64,000 nucleotides of DNA from Bifidobacterium cuniculi (GTDB lineage: Bacteria; Actinomycetota; Actinomycetes; Actinomycetales; Bifidobacteriaceae): positions 558,001-622,000 of the forward strand of contig NZ_JGYV01000001.1 of NCBI RefSeq assembly GCF_000741575.1. Reading direction: 5' to 3'. This document shows positions 50,322 through 58,662 of the stretch, piece by piece. The notes beneath the pieces are model-generated. The model did no database searches. It was not told the DNA's origin and saw only the letters and a program-made list of their open reading frames with translations. Every line of letters begins with the position of its first letter. Positions within the stretch are counted from its first letter, which is position 1. The position numbers and the translations under genes were made by a program.

Positions 50322-52025
50322 ATGCCATTCAAACCGAAGTTCGAGCACGCGGCCACACCCCCCGCGTCCAGTGCCCCCGCACCGGCCGCACCGTCCATGC
50401 CTACGGGTGCGGCGAGCCCGGCGGGCAATGCGGGCGAGGGGCATACCGCCCCCGAGGCCGCGCCTGCGGGAGAACCTGGTGGCCCGGACCATACCACCCG
50501 GACGGTTGCATCGTCCGGGCCGGGTGAGGATGATTGGGAGAGCCTGTGGACCGATCCGGAAACGGCCATGGCCACGGCGGGGCAATCCGAACCGGAAGGC
50601 GAGACGCCGGCGTCGGTGCAGCCGGTGGACCGGGACGGGCCCGTGCAGGCCACTGACACGGGCGGCGGCGTGGCCACGGTGGATGATGGGGACTGGGATG
50701 CGTTGTGGGACGCCCCAGAGCAAGACGAACAGGATTCCGGCACGCCCCCACAGGACATGCAGGCCACCGGGGAACAAACCGGCAGCACCGGGCCGCAGAC
50801 ACACCCCGCACCAGTCACAGCGGGCGGACAGGACGCCGATCAGTGGGATTGGGGTGCGGACGGTGAACCCGTGGACGATGCGGGCGCCATGCGGGGGGAT
50901 GGGTTGGCTGGCGATGACATCGCCGGTCCCGACGACACCCCATGGGACGAGCCTCCAACAGTTGGCACGGACGGCGTGGCCGCCGCACCAGCCTCCGCCA
51001 TGCAAGCGCACCCGTGTGACCCGGCCTCGGACGGGGATGAACCGTTGCCGGCGGATGATGATGATTGGATCGCCCAGATCGGTTCGCGTGGCGTCAGCCT
51101 GGACCTTGACTGGGACGATGACGAGGATGATGGGCAATCCACGGCCCCCATAGGAGATACGGTGGTTGCCGGCGCCGGTGCCGATGCGATGGATGTGGCC
51201 GCTTGCGCGGACGATGATGATGGGGGCGGGCGCACCCGGTCATACCGGCCGTTGATCATTGCCGCAGCCGTGTTCGTGGCGATCCTCATGGTGGCGGCCC
51301 TGGTGTTCGCGTTGCATGCGCACCAGACCGCCGGGGAGGGGCGGCGTCGTGAGGCCCAGTGCGCGCAATACGCGCAGCAGTTGGCGCAATGGGATGCGAG
51401 CGTGGCGCGGGCGAAACGGTTGCGGTTGAACGCGGGCAGCAGTCCCGAACGCACCTGTCCGGCGGATGCGGAGGCGCACACCAGCCGATTGCGGGCGCGC
51501 ACCAACAGTCTGGACAAGCGCGTCAGTGAGCAGATCGCAACCCAATGGGAGGCGATGCGCACGCAGGCCGCGCAGGCGGTCAGGGATTGGCCGTTGGCCG
51601 GCAAGGATACGTTGTCGGCGCTCAAGGGGTATGACGGGTTGCCGGTGGGCACGTTGGACGCGTTGCAGTCCCGTCAGGACACGTTGCGTGGGTTGCGTGC
51701 CAGGGCGCAACAGGAGGACGCCGCCAACCGCGCCAAGCGGGAGGCGGAGAGGAAAAAACAGGAGGAGGAACGCAGGAAAAAGGAGGCGGAGGCGAAACGG
51801 CAAGCCGAGGAGGAGCGGCGCCGGCAGGAGGAGGCCCGTCAGGCCGAGGCGCAAACGCGGGGGGCGGGCCCGCAGTACACGGCGCCCGCCGCACCCCAGT
51901 ACACGCCGCAGTACACACCCCAGTACACACCCCAGTACACGCCCGCACAACCAACCCAACCCACACAACCCGTGCAACCGGCGCAACCGTCCACACCGGA
52001 CGGCAACGCGAGCGCGGAAATGTGA
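50322..52025 (+). CDS. Large acidic, low-complexity single-pass membrane protein
   Basis: 567 residues. Residues 1-305 are Asp/Gly/Pro/Ala-rich and disordered, with recurrent acidic Trp motifs (DDWESLW, DGDWDALWD, QWDWG, DDDDWIAQIG). One membrane helix (PLIIAAAVFVAILMVAALVF) lies at about 310-330. The distal part is helical, then a charged coiled coil (REAERKKQEEERRKKEAEAK) and QYTP repeats. The acidic repeats may bind a partner many times. No family is recognised; expression from a module-linked promoter suggests a main structural or transfer role. Confidence 0.6.
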   Translation: MPFKPKFEHAATPPASSAPAPAAPSMPTGAASPAGNAGEGHTAPEAAPAGEPGGPDHTTRTVASSGPGEDDWESLWTDPETAMATAGQSEPEGETPASVQPVDRDGPVQATDTGGGVATVDDGDWDALWDAPEQDEQDSGTPPQDMQATGEQTGSTGPQTHPAPVTAGGQDADQWDWGADGEPVDDAGAMRGDGLAGDDIAGPDDTPWDEPPTVGTDGVAAAPASAMQAHPCDPASDGDEPLPADDDDWIAQIGSRGVSLDLDWDDDEDDGQSTAPIGDTVVAGAGADAMDVAACADDDDGGGRTRSYRPLIIAAAVFVAILMVAALVFALHAHQTAGEGRRREAQCAQYAQQLAQWDASVARAKRLRLNAGSSPERTCPADAEAHTSRLRARTNSLDKRVSEQIATQWEAMRTQAAQAVRDWPLAGKDTLSALKGYDGLPVGTLDALQSRQDTLRGLRARAQQEDAANRAKREAERKKQEEERRKKEAEAKRQAEEERRRQEEARQAEAQTRGAGPQYTAPAAPQYTPQYTPQYTPQYTPAQPTQPTQPVQPAQPSTPDGNASAEM

Positions 52026-52027
52026 AA

Positions 52028-52070
52028 AGAAGGGGGCCGGCGCCCGATAGGTGGGAGCCGGCCCCCTTCT
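52028..52070. terminator. Bidirectional terminator
   Basis: 14-bp stem AGAAGGGGGCCGGC with complement, between convergent genes. Confidence 0.8.
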
Positions 52071-52089
52071 GGGGCATGAGGTGAGGGTG

Positions 52090-53211
52090 TTATTGGCGGA
52101 TGGGCACCAGCACCTGGCGCCACTGCAAACGCGCCCCATCGTCTTCGTCGTTGTCGTTGTCGCCTTGGGTGAACAGGACGGGTTTGAGCGCGTCCCGCAC
52201 CCGCAGGTCGACCGTCCCGTGGGGCCATGAGGCGGTGATGTCGGCCAGGAATTGCGCGTTGAGGCGCAGCATCCCGTCCATTGCGCCGTCCACGCTGGTG
52301 CCGTCCAATGTGACCTGTCCCACACTGTCCGCGCTGGCGGCCTGGGTGCATACGACCTCGCCGTTGGTGACCGTCATGTCCACGGGCAGGGTGTCGCGGT
52401 TGTCCATGTCCAGGGCGCGCAGGTATTTGACGGCCGCCAACAGTTCGTCGCGTCCGGCGTGCACCACCAGCGGGTACTCGTCCTCCGTGTTGGGGATGAT
52501 GCGGGCGATGTCGGGGTATTGGCCGTCCAAGACGACCGTCATGTCCTCGTCCACACGGTTGGAGGCCATGACGAGATGGGAGCCGATGTGCAGGCTGGTG
52601 GCGTCCCGTCCGACGCGTTTGAGCCATTCGGCCGGCACAACCACGCTGCCGGTGAAGCCGGGGGCGTCCACTTGGGCGCGGGCCGCCCGGTACCGGTCCG
52701 TCGCCTCGAAGACCACATGGTCGCCGTCGCCGTGGATGTGCACGCCGGTGAGCAGGGGGCGTGACTGGTTGCGGGACGCGCAGTGGGTGACGGCGTTGAT
52801 CAGGCGTGGCAGCGTCCCGTCGGGCAATGCCAGTTCCATGCCTTGCATGTCTGGCCATTCGTTTTCGGCCGCGCCGGGCATCAGGCGCATGCGGGCGCGG
52901 GTGCGTCCGTTGACGGTGTGCAGCCATTCGCCGCGCGCATCCGTGCGGGTTTCGATCACGGTTTCGCCCGGGCCGTTCTGTCCGGCGAGCGCGGTGAACC
53001 AGAAGCCGGAGACGATGACGGTGCCCGGTTCGAGCACGTCCGCGTCCAGGCGGGTGCGGGCCCATTGGCTGCGGCTGTTCGCGGTCAGGGTCACCGTGTC
53101 GTGTTCGGCGGTCAGGGTGATGTGGGTGTGGTCGGGGTCGAGTTTGTCCAGGACCCGGGAGACGTGTTGTGCGGCGCGTGCCAGTTCCGCGCCCTCCACG
53201 AGGACTTTCAT
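52090..53211 (-). CDS. dnaN: DNA polymerase III beta sliding clamp, element-encoded
   Basis: 373 residues, the normal beta-clamp length. It shows the family layout: MKVLVEGAELARAAQHVSRV, the middle RPLLTGVHIHGDGDHVVFEA-TDRYR block, then GQYPDIARIIP and a C-terminus LVPIRQ like VMPM(R)L of E. coli. The clamp tethers polymerases and repair proteins to DNA. A second clamp on a mobile element suggests that it assembles its own replisome or captures host polymerase. AAAGGA precedes the ATG. It is divergent from the coupling-ATPase gene. Confidence 0.9.
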   Translation of the reverse strand: MKVLVEGAELARAAQHVSRVLDKLDPDHTHITLTAEHDTVTLTANSRSQWARTRLDADVLEPGTVIVSGFWFTALAGQNGPGETVIETRTDARGEWLHTVNGRTRARMRLMPGAAENEWPDMQGMELALPDGTLPRLINAVTHCASRNQSRPLLTGVHIHGDGDHVVFEATDRYRAARAQVDAPGFTGSVVVPAEWLKRVGRDATSLHIGSHLVMASNRVDEDMTVVLDGQYPDIARIIPNTEDEYPLVVHAGRDELLAAVKYLRALDMDNRDTLPVDMTVTNGEVVCTQAASADSVGQVTLDGTSVDGAMDGMLRLNAQFLADITASWPHGTVDLRVRDALKPVLFTQGDNDNDEDDGARLQWRQVLVPIRQ

Positions 53212-53277
53212 GGAATGTTCCTTTCAGGGGTTGGTTGGTTGTTGGCCGGTGATGCGTCAGCGGCATAGCAGAGGGGT

Positions 53278-55605
53278 ATGTGGTATGAGCTTGAGGCGTT
53301 GCCGGGGGTGCCGGCGGAGGATGCGGCCGCGTATGTGAACCGTGCGCGCAAGGCGGCGGCCGCGTTGGGTTTGGCGGACCGGCCCGGGTGGGACTCGTGG
53401 TGGCGCCTGTTGGTGCACCGTGATGATGGAATGGTGTTGTTGGCCGACCGGACACGCCGGTGGGTGTGTCTGCCCGATGGGGTGGACGGGCAGGTGGTGC
53501 GGTTGGTGGCGGACGCGTGCCATGCGCGCGCCTGCCCCCTGGATGGCGCCCCGGAGGTGTTGGAGCGGCGGCTGGTGTGGGCGCATGCGGTGTTCCCCAC
53601 GTCCGCGACGTTGGCGCGTACGGCCCGGGATACGGGGGTGGATGCGCACGAGTCGCGGTTCGATCCGGCGGATGGGGGTGTGGTCGCGGTCAATGTGCGC
53701 CGGCAAGGTGTGTGGGAGACCCGGCGGGCGAAGAACTGGCTGGCGGATGAGTTCAACATGGCGCCCGATCAGAACCGGTTGCAGGAGACGGGTGTGGGCG
53801 CGTGCCGTGTGGTGGCGGGCATGCCGCGTGGCGCGGACGCGGTCCGTGAGGCGCGCCGGGCCGGCACCGCGTTGGGGTTGGGCGTCACCCCGGGTGTGGC
53901 GGCGCACCGCTCCCGCCCCGGGTTCGCGCTCCTCCTGACCAGTGCCATCCTGTGCCTGTTGGCGGCCCTGGCGTGCGTGCTGTGGGGCGCATGGTGGCCG
54001 TTGGCGGTGAGCGCACCCCTGGTGGTGGCGGCGGTGGCGCGCATGGTGCGCATGCCGGCGGACGCGCCCGTGTGGCAACGGCCCCGGCATTGGTGGTGGC
54101 CACATGCGCGCACCCGGCGCATGGAGACCAGTGATTTCAAATCCCGCTCCGCCGGCGACGACGGTGGCCGCCGGCGCGGGCGGCGGGCGAAGGCGTATGC
54201 GTATGAACGCTCCACGTTCCCAGTGCCGCCGGGCACGTTGATGGCGTTGGCGGCGCCCTTGGCGCGTGAACGTGGCGTCCAATCGGCCCTGTCGCACTGC
54301 CCGCCCGAACTCCAGGACGCGGACGGGCCCTTGTTGGGGGTGGCGGTCGACGGGCAGCCGGTGCGCATGCCGGCGGCGGTCATGTGGGACGGGATCGCGT
54401 TGTTGGGCAAACCCGGCGGCGGCAAATCGAACAGCATGCACGGCATACAGCAATGGGCGTGCGCGCACAGCAACCCGGATGATTCGGTCGTGGTGTTCGA
54501 GGCGAAGGGCGTGGACAGTTTCCCCATATTGCACCGGTTGAACCCGCGCATGCGGTTCATGGACCTGGCGGATGCGCGCACGCCGATGATCAGTCTGCTC
54601 GGTGAGGGGGACGCGTGGGTGCGGGCCCAACGGTTCGCGAACCTGATGCACGGCGCGTTGGGCGACCAGCAGATCGGCCCCAAAAGCCGCTTGCAGTTGA
54701 CCGACAGCGTGGCGTTGACGTTGCGCGCCCTGGACGCGCCGCGGTTCGCCCAAGTGTGCGCCAGCCAAGGCGTCGCCGTGCCCGCCACATGGGTGGATGG
54801 CGCGTTCACGTTGCTGTTCGGCCATGGGGCTCGCGCAGGCCGTGCCCTGGCGCGCGCCATGGCGTGCGCGTTGGACGATGATGAGGCCAGGGAGACGGTC
54901 GAACGCCTCCATGGCGGCGTCAACGAACGCTCGGGACGGCCGGCCGTGTCGGACGGCCAGTTGTTCCAATTGCTCAACGCACCCATGAACAAAATGGGCC
55001 TGTTGGCCGGCGCGCCCCAACTCACCGACCCAAGCCGGCGTACGGTCACCTGGGAACGGTTGTTGGCGCATGGGGTGCAATTGGCCATCAACACCGGCGA
55101 CCCCGCCCGCCCCGGCGTTGCCGCCATGGGCGAGGACGCGCGCCGCTTGGTCAACGCGCTCCTGTTCCAGGGGTTGCGGTTGCAGATAGGCGAGTCGTGC
55201 ATGGGTTGGCAGGAGCGGGGGCGGCGTGTGCGCGTGTTCGTCGACGAGCTCACGGAGATCACCGGCGCCGACGGACGCGATGAGGGTGGCAATGTCGCCG
55301 CGGTCGAATGGCTGCGGTCGCGTGGGCGCGCGTATGGGGCGGAATTGTGCGCGGGCACCCAGTACCCCGAACAGATAGGCGAACGGTTGATGAGTTGCCT
55401 GCTGGGGTTGCGCACCATCGGCTGTTACGCGCAACTGGCCCCGTCGAGCGCGCAGATCATGGCGGCCGCGTTGAATGTGGACCCCAGTCAGATCCGCGCG
55501 TTGGGTGAGCATGTGATGTGCGTGCGCACCACCGGCCGGGACAACACCGCGTTGCCCGCCCTGACGGTCGCTGTCCCATGGTTCGACGGGGGCCACGGCG
55601 TGTGA
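53278..55605 (+). CDS. FtsK/VirD4-type ATPase, probable conjugative coupling protein
   Basis: 775 residues. Two membrane helices lie at about residues 215-255 (FALLLTSAILCLLAALACVL, PLAVSAPLVVAAVA). Walker A is LLGKPGGGKSNS near residue 376 and Walker B is RVRVFVDELTEI near residue 653, followed by AELCAGTQYPEQI, as in DNA translocases and type IV coupling proteins. It would pump the element DNA into the transfer channel. The ATG follows GGCATAGCAGAGGGGT with no proper ribosome-binding site. Confidence 0.82.
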   Translation: MWYELEALPGVPAEDAAAYVNRARKAAAALGLADRPGWDSWWRLLVHRDDGMVLLADRTRRWVCLPDGVDGQVVRLVADACHARACPLDGAPEVLERRLVWAHAVFPTSATLARTARDTGVDAHESRFDPADGGVVAVNVRRQGVWETRRAKNWLADEFNMAPDQNRLQETGVGACRVVAGMPRGADAVREARRAGTALGLGVTPGVAAHRSRPGFALLLTSAILCLLAALACVLWGAWWPLAVSAPLVVAAVARMVRMPADAPVWQRPRHWWWPHARTRRMETSDFKSRSAGDDGGRRRGRRAKAYAYERSTFPVPPGTLMALAAPLARERGVQSALSHCPPELQDADGPLLGVAVDGQPVRMPAAVMWDGIALLGKPGGGKSNSMHGIQQWACAHSNPDDSVVVFEAKGVDSFPILHRLNPRMRFMDLADARTPMISLLGEGDAWVRAQRFANLMHGALGDQQIGPKSRLQLTDSVALTLRALDAPRFAQVCASQGVAVPATWVDGAFTLLFGHGARAGRALARAMACALDDDEARETVERLHGGVNERSGRPAVSDGQLFQLLNAPMNKMGLLAGAPQLTDPSRRTVTWERLLAHGVQLAINTGDPARPGVAAMGEDARRLVNALLFQGLRLQIGESCMGWQERGRRVRVFVDELTEITGADGRDEGGNVAAVEWLRSRGRAYGAELCAGTQYPEQIGERLMSCLLGLRTIGCYAQLAPSSAQIMAAALNVDPSQIRALGEHVMCVRTTGRDNTALPALTVAVPWFDGGHGV

Positions 55606-55620
55606 CGCATCCGCCGAACC

Positions 55621-56508
55621 ATGGGAATGATGACGTCACAGCAACGAGACCGGTTGGACGCGCAGGTGCGGGCCATGCACTGGGATGCGGACGCGTGCGC
55701 ATGGGGCAGCCAGCAGCGCATGCAGGTGGCCGCACTGGTGGAGGCGACGCCCTTGGTGGAGGGGGAGATCAGGCGTTTGTTCCCCGACCCCGGTCAGGCG
55801 GAACGCATGATCGAGTACATCAAACCCCGGATCACGGAGAAGATCGTCGGCCGTGAAATCGTATCCCACTCCGCGAACTGGAACAAACACAACCTGTGGG
55901 ATCCCACGTTGAACACGAGCGTGTGCGGGTGGGTGCGCCGCCTGACGGTGGCAATGGCGAAGGCGAACCCACGGCGCATCCTGCACGGGCACACCCTGCC
56001 GGCCAGCACATGGGAAAGCGAGGACGGGTACAATCCCGTCTTCGACGATGCGAACAGCGAGAACGTGCTCATAGGCCACCCCTTGTGCGGCATCTTCGAC
56101 GAACACCCCGGGTTGCGCGTGCCCCGCCCCGTGGGCGGCCCCGGGCCCAAATGGTGGCGCCGGTTGCAGCACAAGGGGGATGCGGGCGTGGTGCGTGACA
56201 GCATGCGTGCGGCCGGCATGTGGGACACGTCATTGGACGTGTTGGACCCGTTGCCCGCATGCGCACTGGTATGCGCGCCCCTGCCCAGCGTACGCGCCAG
56301 TTTGCTGCCCAGGCTGTACGAACCGGGAAGCGTGTGGGAACAATTGGCGATCGAGTATTGGCCCACGCAAACCACCGGGCGGCCGGGGGCGCAACGGTTG
56401 CGCCAATTGCGCCAACTGGTGGAACACACCGCGCAAACCGACCAGGTGTTCGAGTGGGACGTGTGGGTGCGGTTGGGCACCATGACGGCCCGCCTGTTGG
56501 CGGACTAA
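55621..56508 (+). CDS. Unknown helical protein, very weakly sigma-like
   Basis: 295 residues. It follows the ATPase by 15 bp and is probably in the same operon. A segment near residue 90 (WDPTLNTSVCGWVRRLTVAM) faintly recalls sigma region 2 (FDP..GT.F..W.R). The rest, including GHPLCGIFDEHPGLRVPRP, is unlike any sigma factor that I know. I therefore leave it as unknown. The 3' end overlaps the convergent gene by 4 bp. Confidence 0.5.
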   Translation: MGMMTSQQRDRLDAQVRAMHWDADACAWGSQQRMQVAALVEATPLVEGEIRRLFPDPGQAERMIEYIKPRITEKIVGREIVSHSANWNKHNLWDPTLNTSVCGWVRRLTVAMAKANPRRILHGHTLPASTWESEDGYNPVFDDANSENVLIGHPLCGIFDEHPGLRVPRPVGGPGPKWWRRLQHKGDAGVVRDSMRAAGMWDTSLDVLDPLPACALVCAPLPSVRASLLPRLYEPGSVWEQLAIEYWPTQTTGRPGAQRLRQLRQLVEHTAQTDQVFEWDVWVRLGTMTARLLAD

Positions 56509-56906
56509 CCATGGTACGGGTCAGGGGGTTCGGGTTTCCACCCCGAACCAGTGGCGATCGCCGCCAGCCACGCCAACAGGCGCGCCCCATGGGTGCGGTC
56601 GTCCAACAACCAACCCACCGTGGTGCGTGCCGGACTGTGTTTCAACACACACCCCGTCCAACGGGCCGCGGTCTGGATATGCCGGCAAGCCAGGGCACGG
56701 CCCGCGCCGAACACCGCCTGGTCCACCAGCCACACATGCAACGCGCACACGGCCGGATCATGGGCCGCCCGGTCCACCAATACAGGGATGCATTGGTCCC
56801 CATGGCCCGTGTCGGCCAATTGTTTGAGCTCAATGAGCAGTTGGGCACGCCGTTGGGACGCCAACCGGGACGCCTGGGCCGCTACGCGAGGATCCGGCGT
56901 AACCAT
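56505..56906 (-). CDS. Helical protein downstream of the ParA-like gene
   Basis: 133 residues, MVTPDPRVAAQASRLASQRR, all-helical and Ala/Leu-rich. AAGGGGG precedes the ATG at 56906, which overlaps the 3' end of the ParA-like frame by 25 bp. In partition operons the gene after parA often encodes the centromere-binding partner, but no DNA-binding motif is evident. Confidence 0.5.
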   Translation of the reverse strand: MVTPDPRVAAQASRLASQRRAQLLIELKQLADTGHGDQCIPVLVDRAAHDPAVCALHVWLVDQAVFGAGRALACRHIQTAARWTGCVLKHSPARTTVGWLLDDRTHGARLLAWLAAIATGSGWKPEPPDPYHG

Positions 56907-57669
56907 GACACCCCCTTGGTATCCGTGTCCGCGCTCGCATCCACGCCCACGAACCGGGCTTGGCGCGCCAACCATGCAGGGCATTGCGTGCCTTGCGGTT
57001 GGCCGGGTTGCTGCCCGGTCAATGATTGCGCCGTCCATTGGTCGGTGCCCGCGAACCGGCTCAACCCGTCCAGCATGCGTTTCCAATCCTTGTCCGGGCG
57101 GGGGTTGGACAGGGTGCCGGGCGCTGCGCGCACGTGATCGTCAACTCCGGCATGCCCACCGCATCCAATGTCTTCAACCCGTCCCCCAACTGGCTGCCCG
57201 TCTGCCCTATGCGGAACAGGATGCGCCCGGCGCCCGCCTGCATGAACGGGCGGATGACCCCACCGGCGAACGTGTGCGAGGACCGCCATTGCGCCGGGTC
57301 CATCCGGTCGGCGTCCACGACGATCAGGTCGATGTGCGGGTCACGGCTCAACGCGATCAACGCACGCCCGTACAACCCTATGAGCCCTGGGGCGCGCGGG
57401 TCAAGGGGGCCGGGCAGCAGCGCATACGGTTGGCCCAGTTCACGGGGCATGACCATCGCGTGTTTCAGATCGTCCCATTGGGCGTTCTCCAGCATCCTGT
57501 CCGCGTCCAACCGGTGCCAGGCGCGTTGCGATTGCTGGCCCGGGTTGCCGTCCACCAGAACGGTGTGCAGGCGTTGGCGGCCTGCCAACGCGGCGAGTTG
57601 GCGCGCGTTGCCGCTTTTGCCCAGGCCACCGGATCCGCCGGTGACGAATGCTATGGGACGTTCACTCAT
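56882..57669 (-). pseudogene. ParA-like partition ATPase, frameshifted
   Basis: The first 160 or so codons (from 57669) give a ParA/MinD-type P-loop ATPase: VTGGSGGLGKSGNARQLAAL, HTVLVDGNPG, DLIVVDADRMD. Near 57115-57145 the coding signal moves to another frame, which continues as GTLSNPRPDKDWKRMLDGLS to a stop at 56882; the original frame ends at 57061. A single indel would join them to ~260 residues. This may be a mutation, an assembly error or programmed frameshifting. ParA would segregate the replicating element. Confidence 0.65.
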
Positions 57670-57757
57670 GACCTATGGCTATGCGCCCGCACATCCCCGT
57701 GTTTTACGCGCATAGCACCCTTGTGACAACAGAACCGAAACGGAAAAGGACCCCGCA

Positions 57758-58333
57758 ATGTCGTTCTTCAACCCCTCCTGGGACCATGACACCCCCACCC
57801 CGGACGCGACGGCCGAACCGGCCACACCCGCCATGCCCGAACCGGACACCGTGGCAGACCCCACGGACGCGGGCGCGCCGGAACCGGTGGAGGAGGATAC
57901 GGGCGCCGACGCCAAGCCCACGCACACACGATCGCGCGCCAAACGCTCCTCCGGCATCACGCGCCGGGACATCACCCGCATCCTCGAGTGCGACCGGACG
58001 TTGACGGGCAACCCGCAGTTGGGCGCACTCATGGAACAGCTCGCCGGCCAGGACCGTGCCCAACAGGTCGAACAGGTGCTGGACGGCAAATGGCGCGATG
58101 CGGCCAAGGCGTTGCAGGCGGCGCATGACGACGCCAACGAGATCACCCGCACCATCGCCCTCATCCAACTCATCGACCGTCAAACGGCGCAGATCCGCGC
58201 CATGGCCCGCATCTGCGAGGCGCTCACAGGGGACGGGGAGGCGAAATGGACGGGCAAGGAAATGGACGTGGCCGCCACGATCGCGCAACACGCGCCCCAA
58301 CTCGACATGGGCGTGCTCAAGGAGCTGCTATGA
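57758..58333 (+). CDS. Unknown protein with acidic tail-like N-terminus and helical core
   Basis: 191 residues. Residues 1-65 are Pro/Glu/Asp-rich and disordered; the remainder is helical (RRDITRILECDRTLTGNPQL, EITRTIALIQLIDRQTAQIR). GGAAAAGGA precedes the ATG. It is divergent from the ParA-like gene and first of an operon with the HTH and nuclease genes. Position suggests a partition or replication accessory role, but no motif proves it. Confidence 0.5.
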   Translation: MSFFNPSWDHDTPTPDATAEPATPAMPEPDTVADPTDAGAPEPVEEDTGADAKPTHTRSRAKRSSGITRRDITRILECDRTLTGNPQLGALMEQLAGQDRAQQVEQVLDGKWRDAAKALQAAHDDANEITRTIALIQLIDRQTAQIRAMARICEALTGDGEAKWTGKEMDVAATIAQHAPQLDMGVLKELL

Positions 58334-58662
58334 CGGCCCAACCCACCCTGTTCGGCAAGGACCGGTTGGCGCACCTGCTGCATGTGCCGCCCATGTTCAT
58401 CGACCGGCTCATCGACCACGGGCTATTGCCCGAACCCAACGGCCCAGGCCATACGTGGCCCGAACCCAAGGTGCGGGCCTTGTTGGCGGCGCGCCCGTGG
58501 CTGCGTATCCTCACGGTCCCGTTGAGCCGTGTCGAACTGCACCGGCTCAACCCGAGCCTGCGCATGCCCTCGGACGCGGCCGTCATTTCAGGACGGCCCT
58601 ACGCGCCCCTGTGGCATGCGATGGATGACGCGTGGGGGCGGGACGCATCACGCATGGTATGA
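58330..58662 (+). CDS. Small winged-helix (MerR/Xis-like) DNA-binding protein
   Basis: 110 residues. LFGKDRLAHLLHVPPMFIDR followed by LIDHGLLPEPNG and a wing-like GHTWPEPKVRALLAARPW fits a MerR-type helix-turn-helix as found in excisionases and small regulators. Starts and stops overlap by ATGA on both sides (58333 and 58659), so it is tightly coupled with its neighbours. It is the only clear HTH regulator candidate in the element part of the window. Confidence 0.6.
   Translation: MTAQPTLFGKDRLAHLLHVPPMFIDRLIDHGLLPEPNGPGHTWPEPKVRALLAARPWLRILTVPLSRVELHRLNPSLRMPSDAAVISGRPYAPLWHAMDDAWGRDASRMV

Noticed and set aside
53257..55596. A long minus-strand open frame
   Set aside because: It is antisense to the coupling-ATPase gene with clear Walker A and B motifs.
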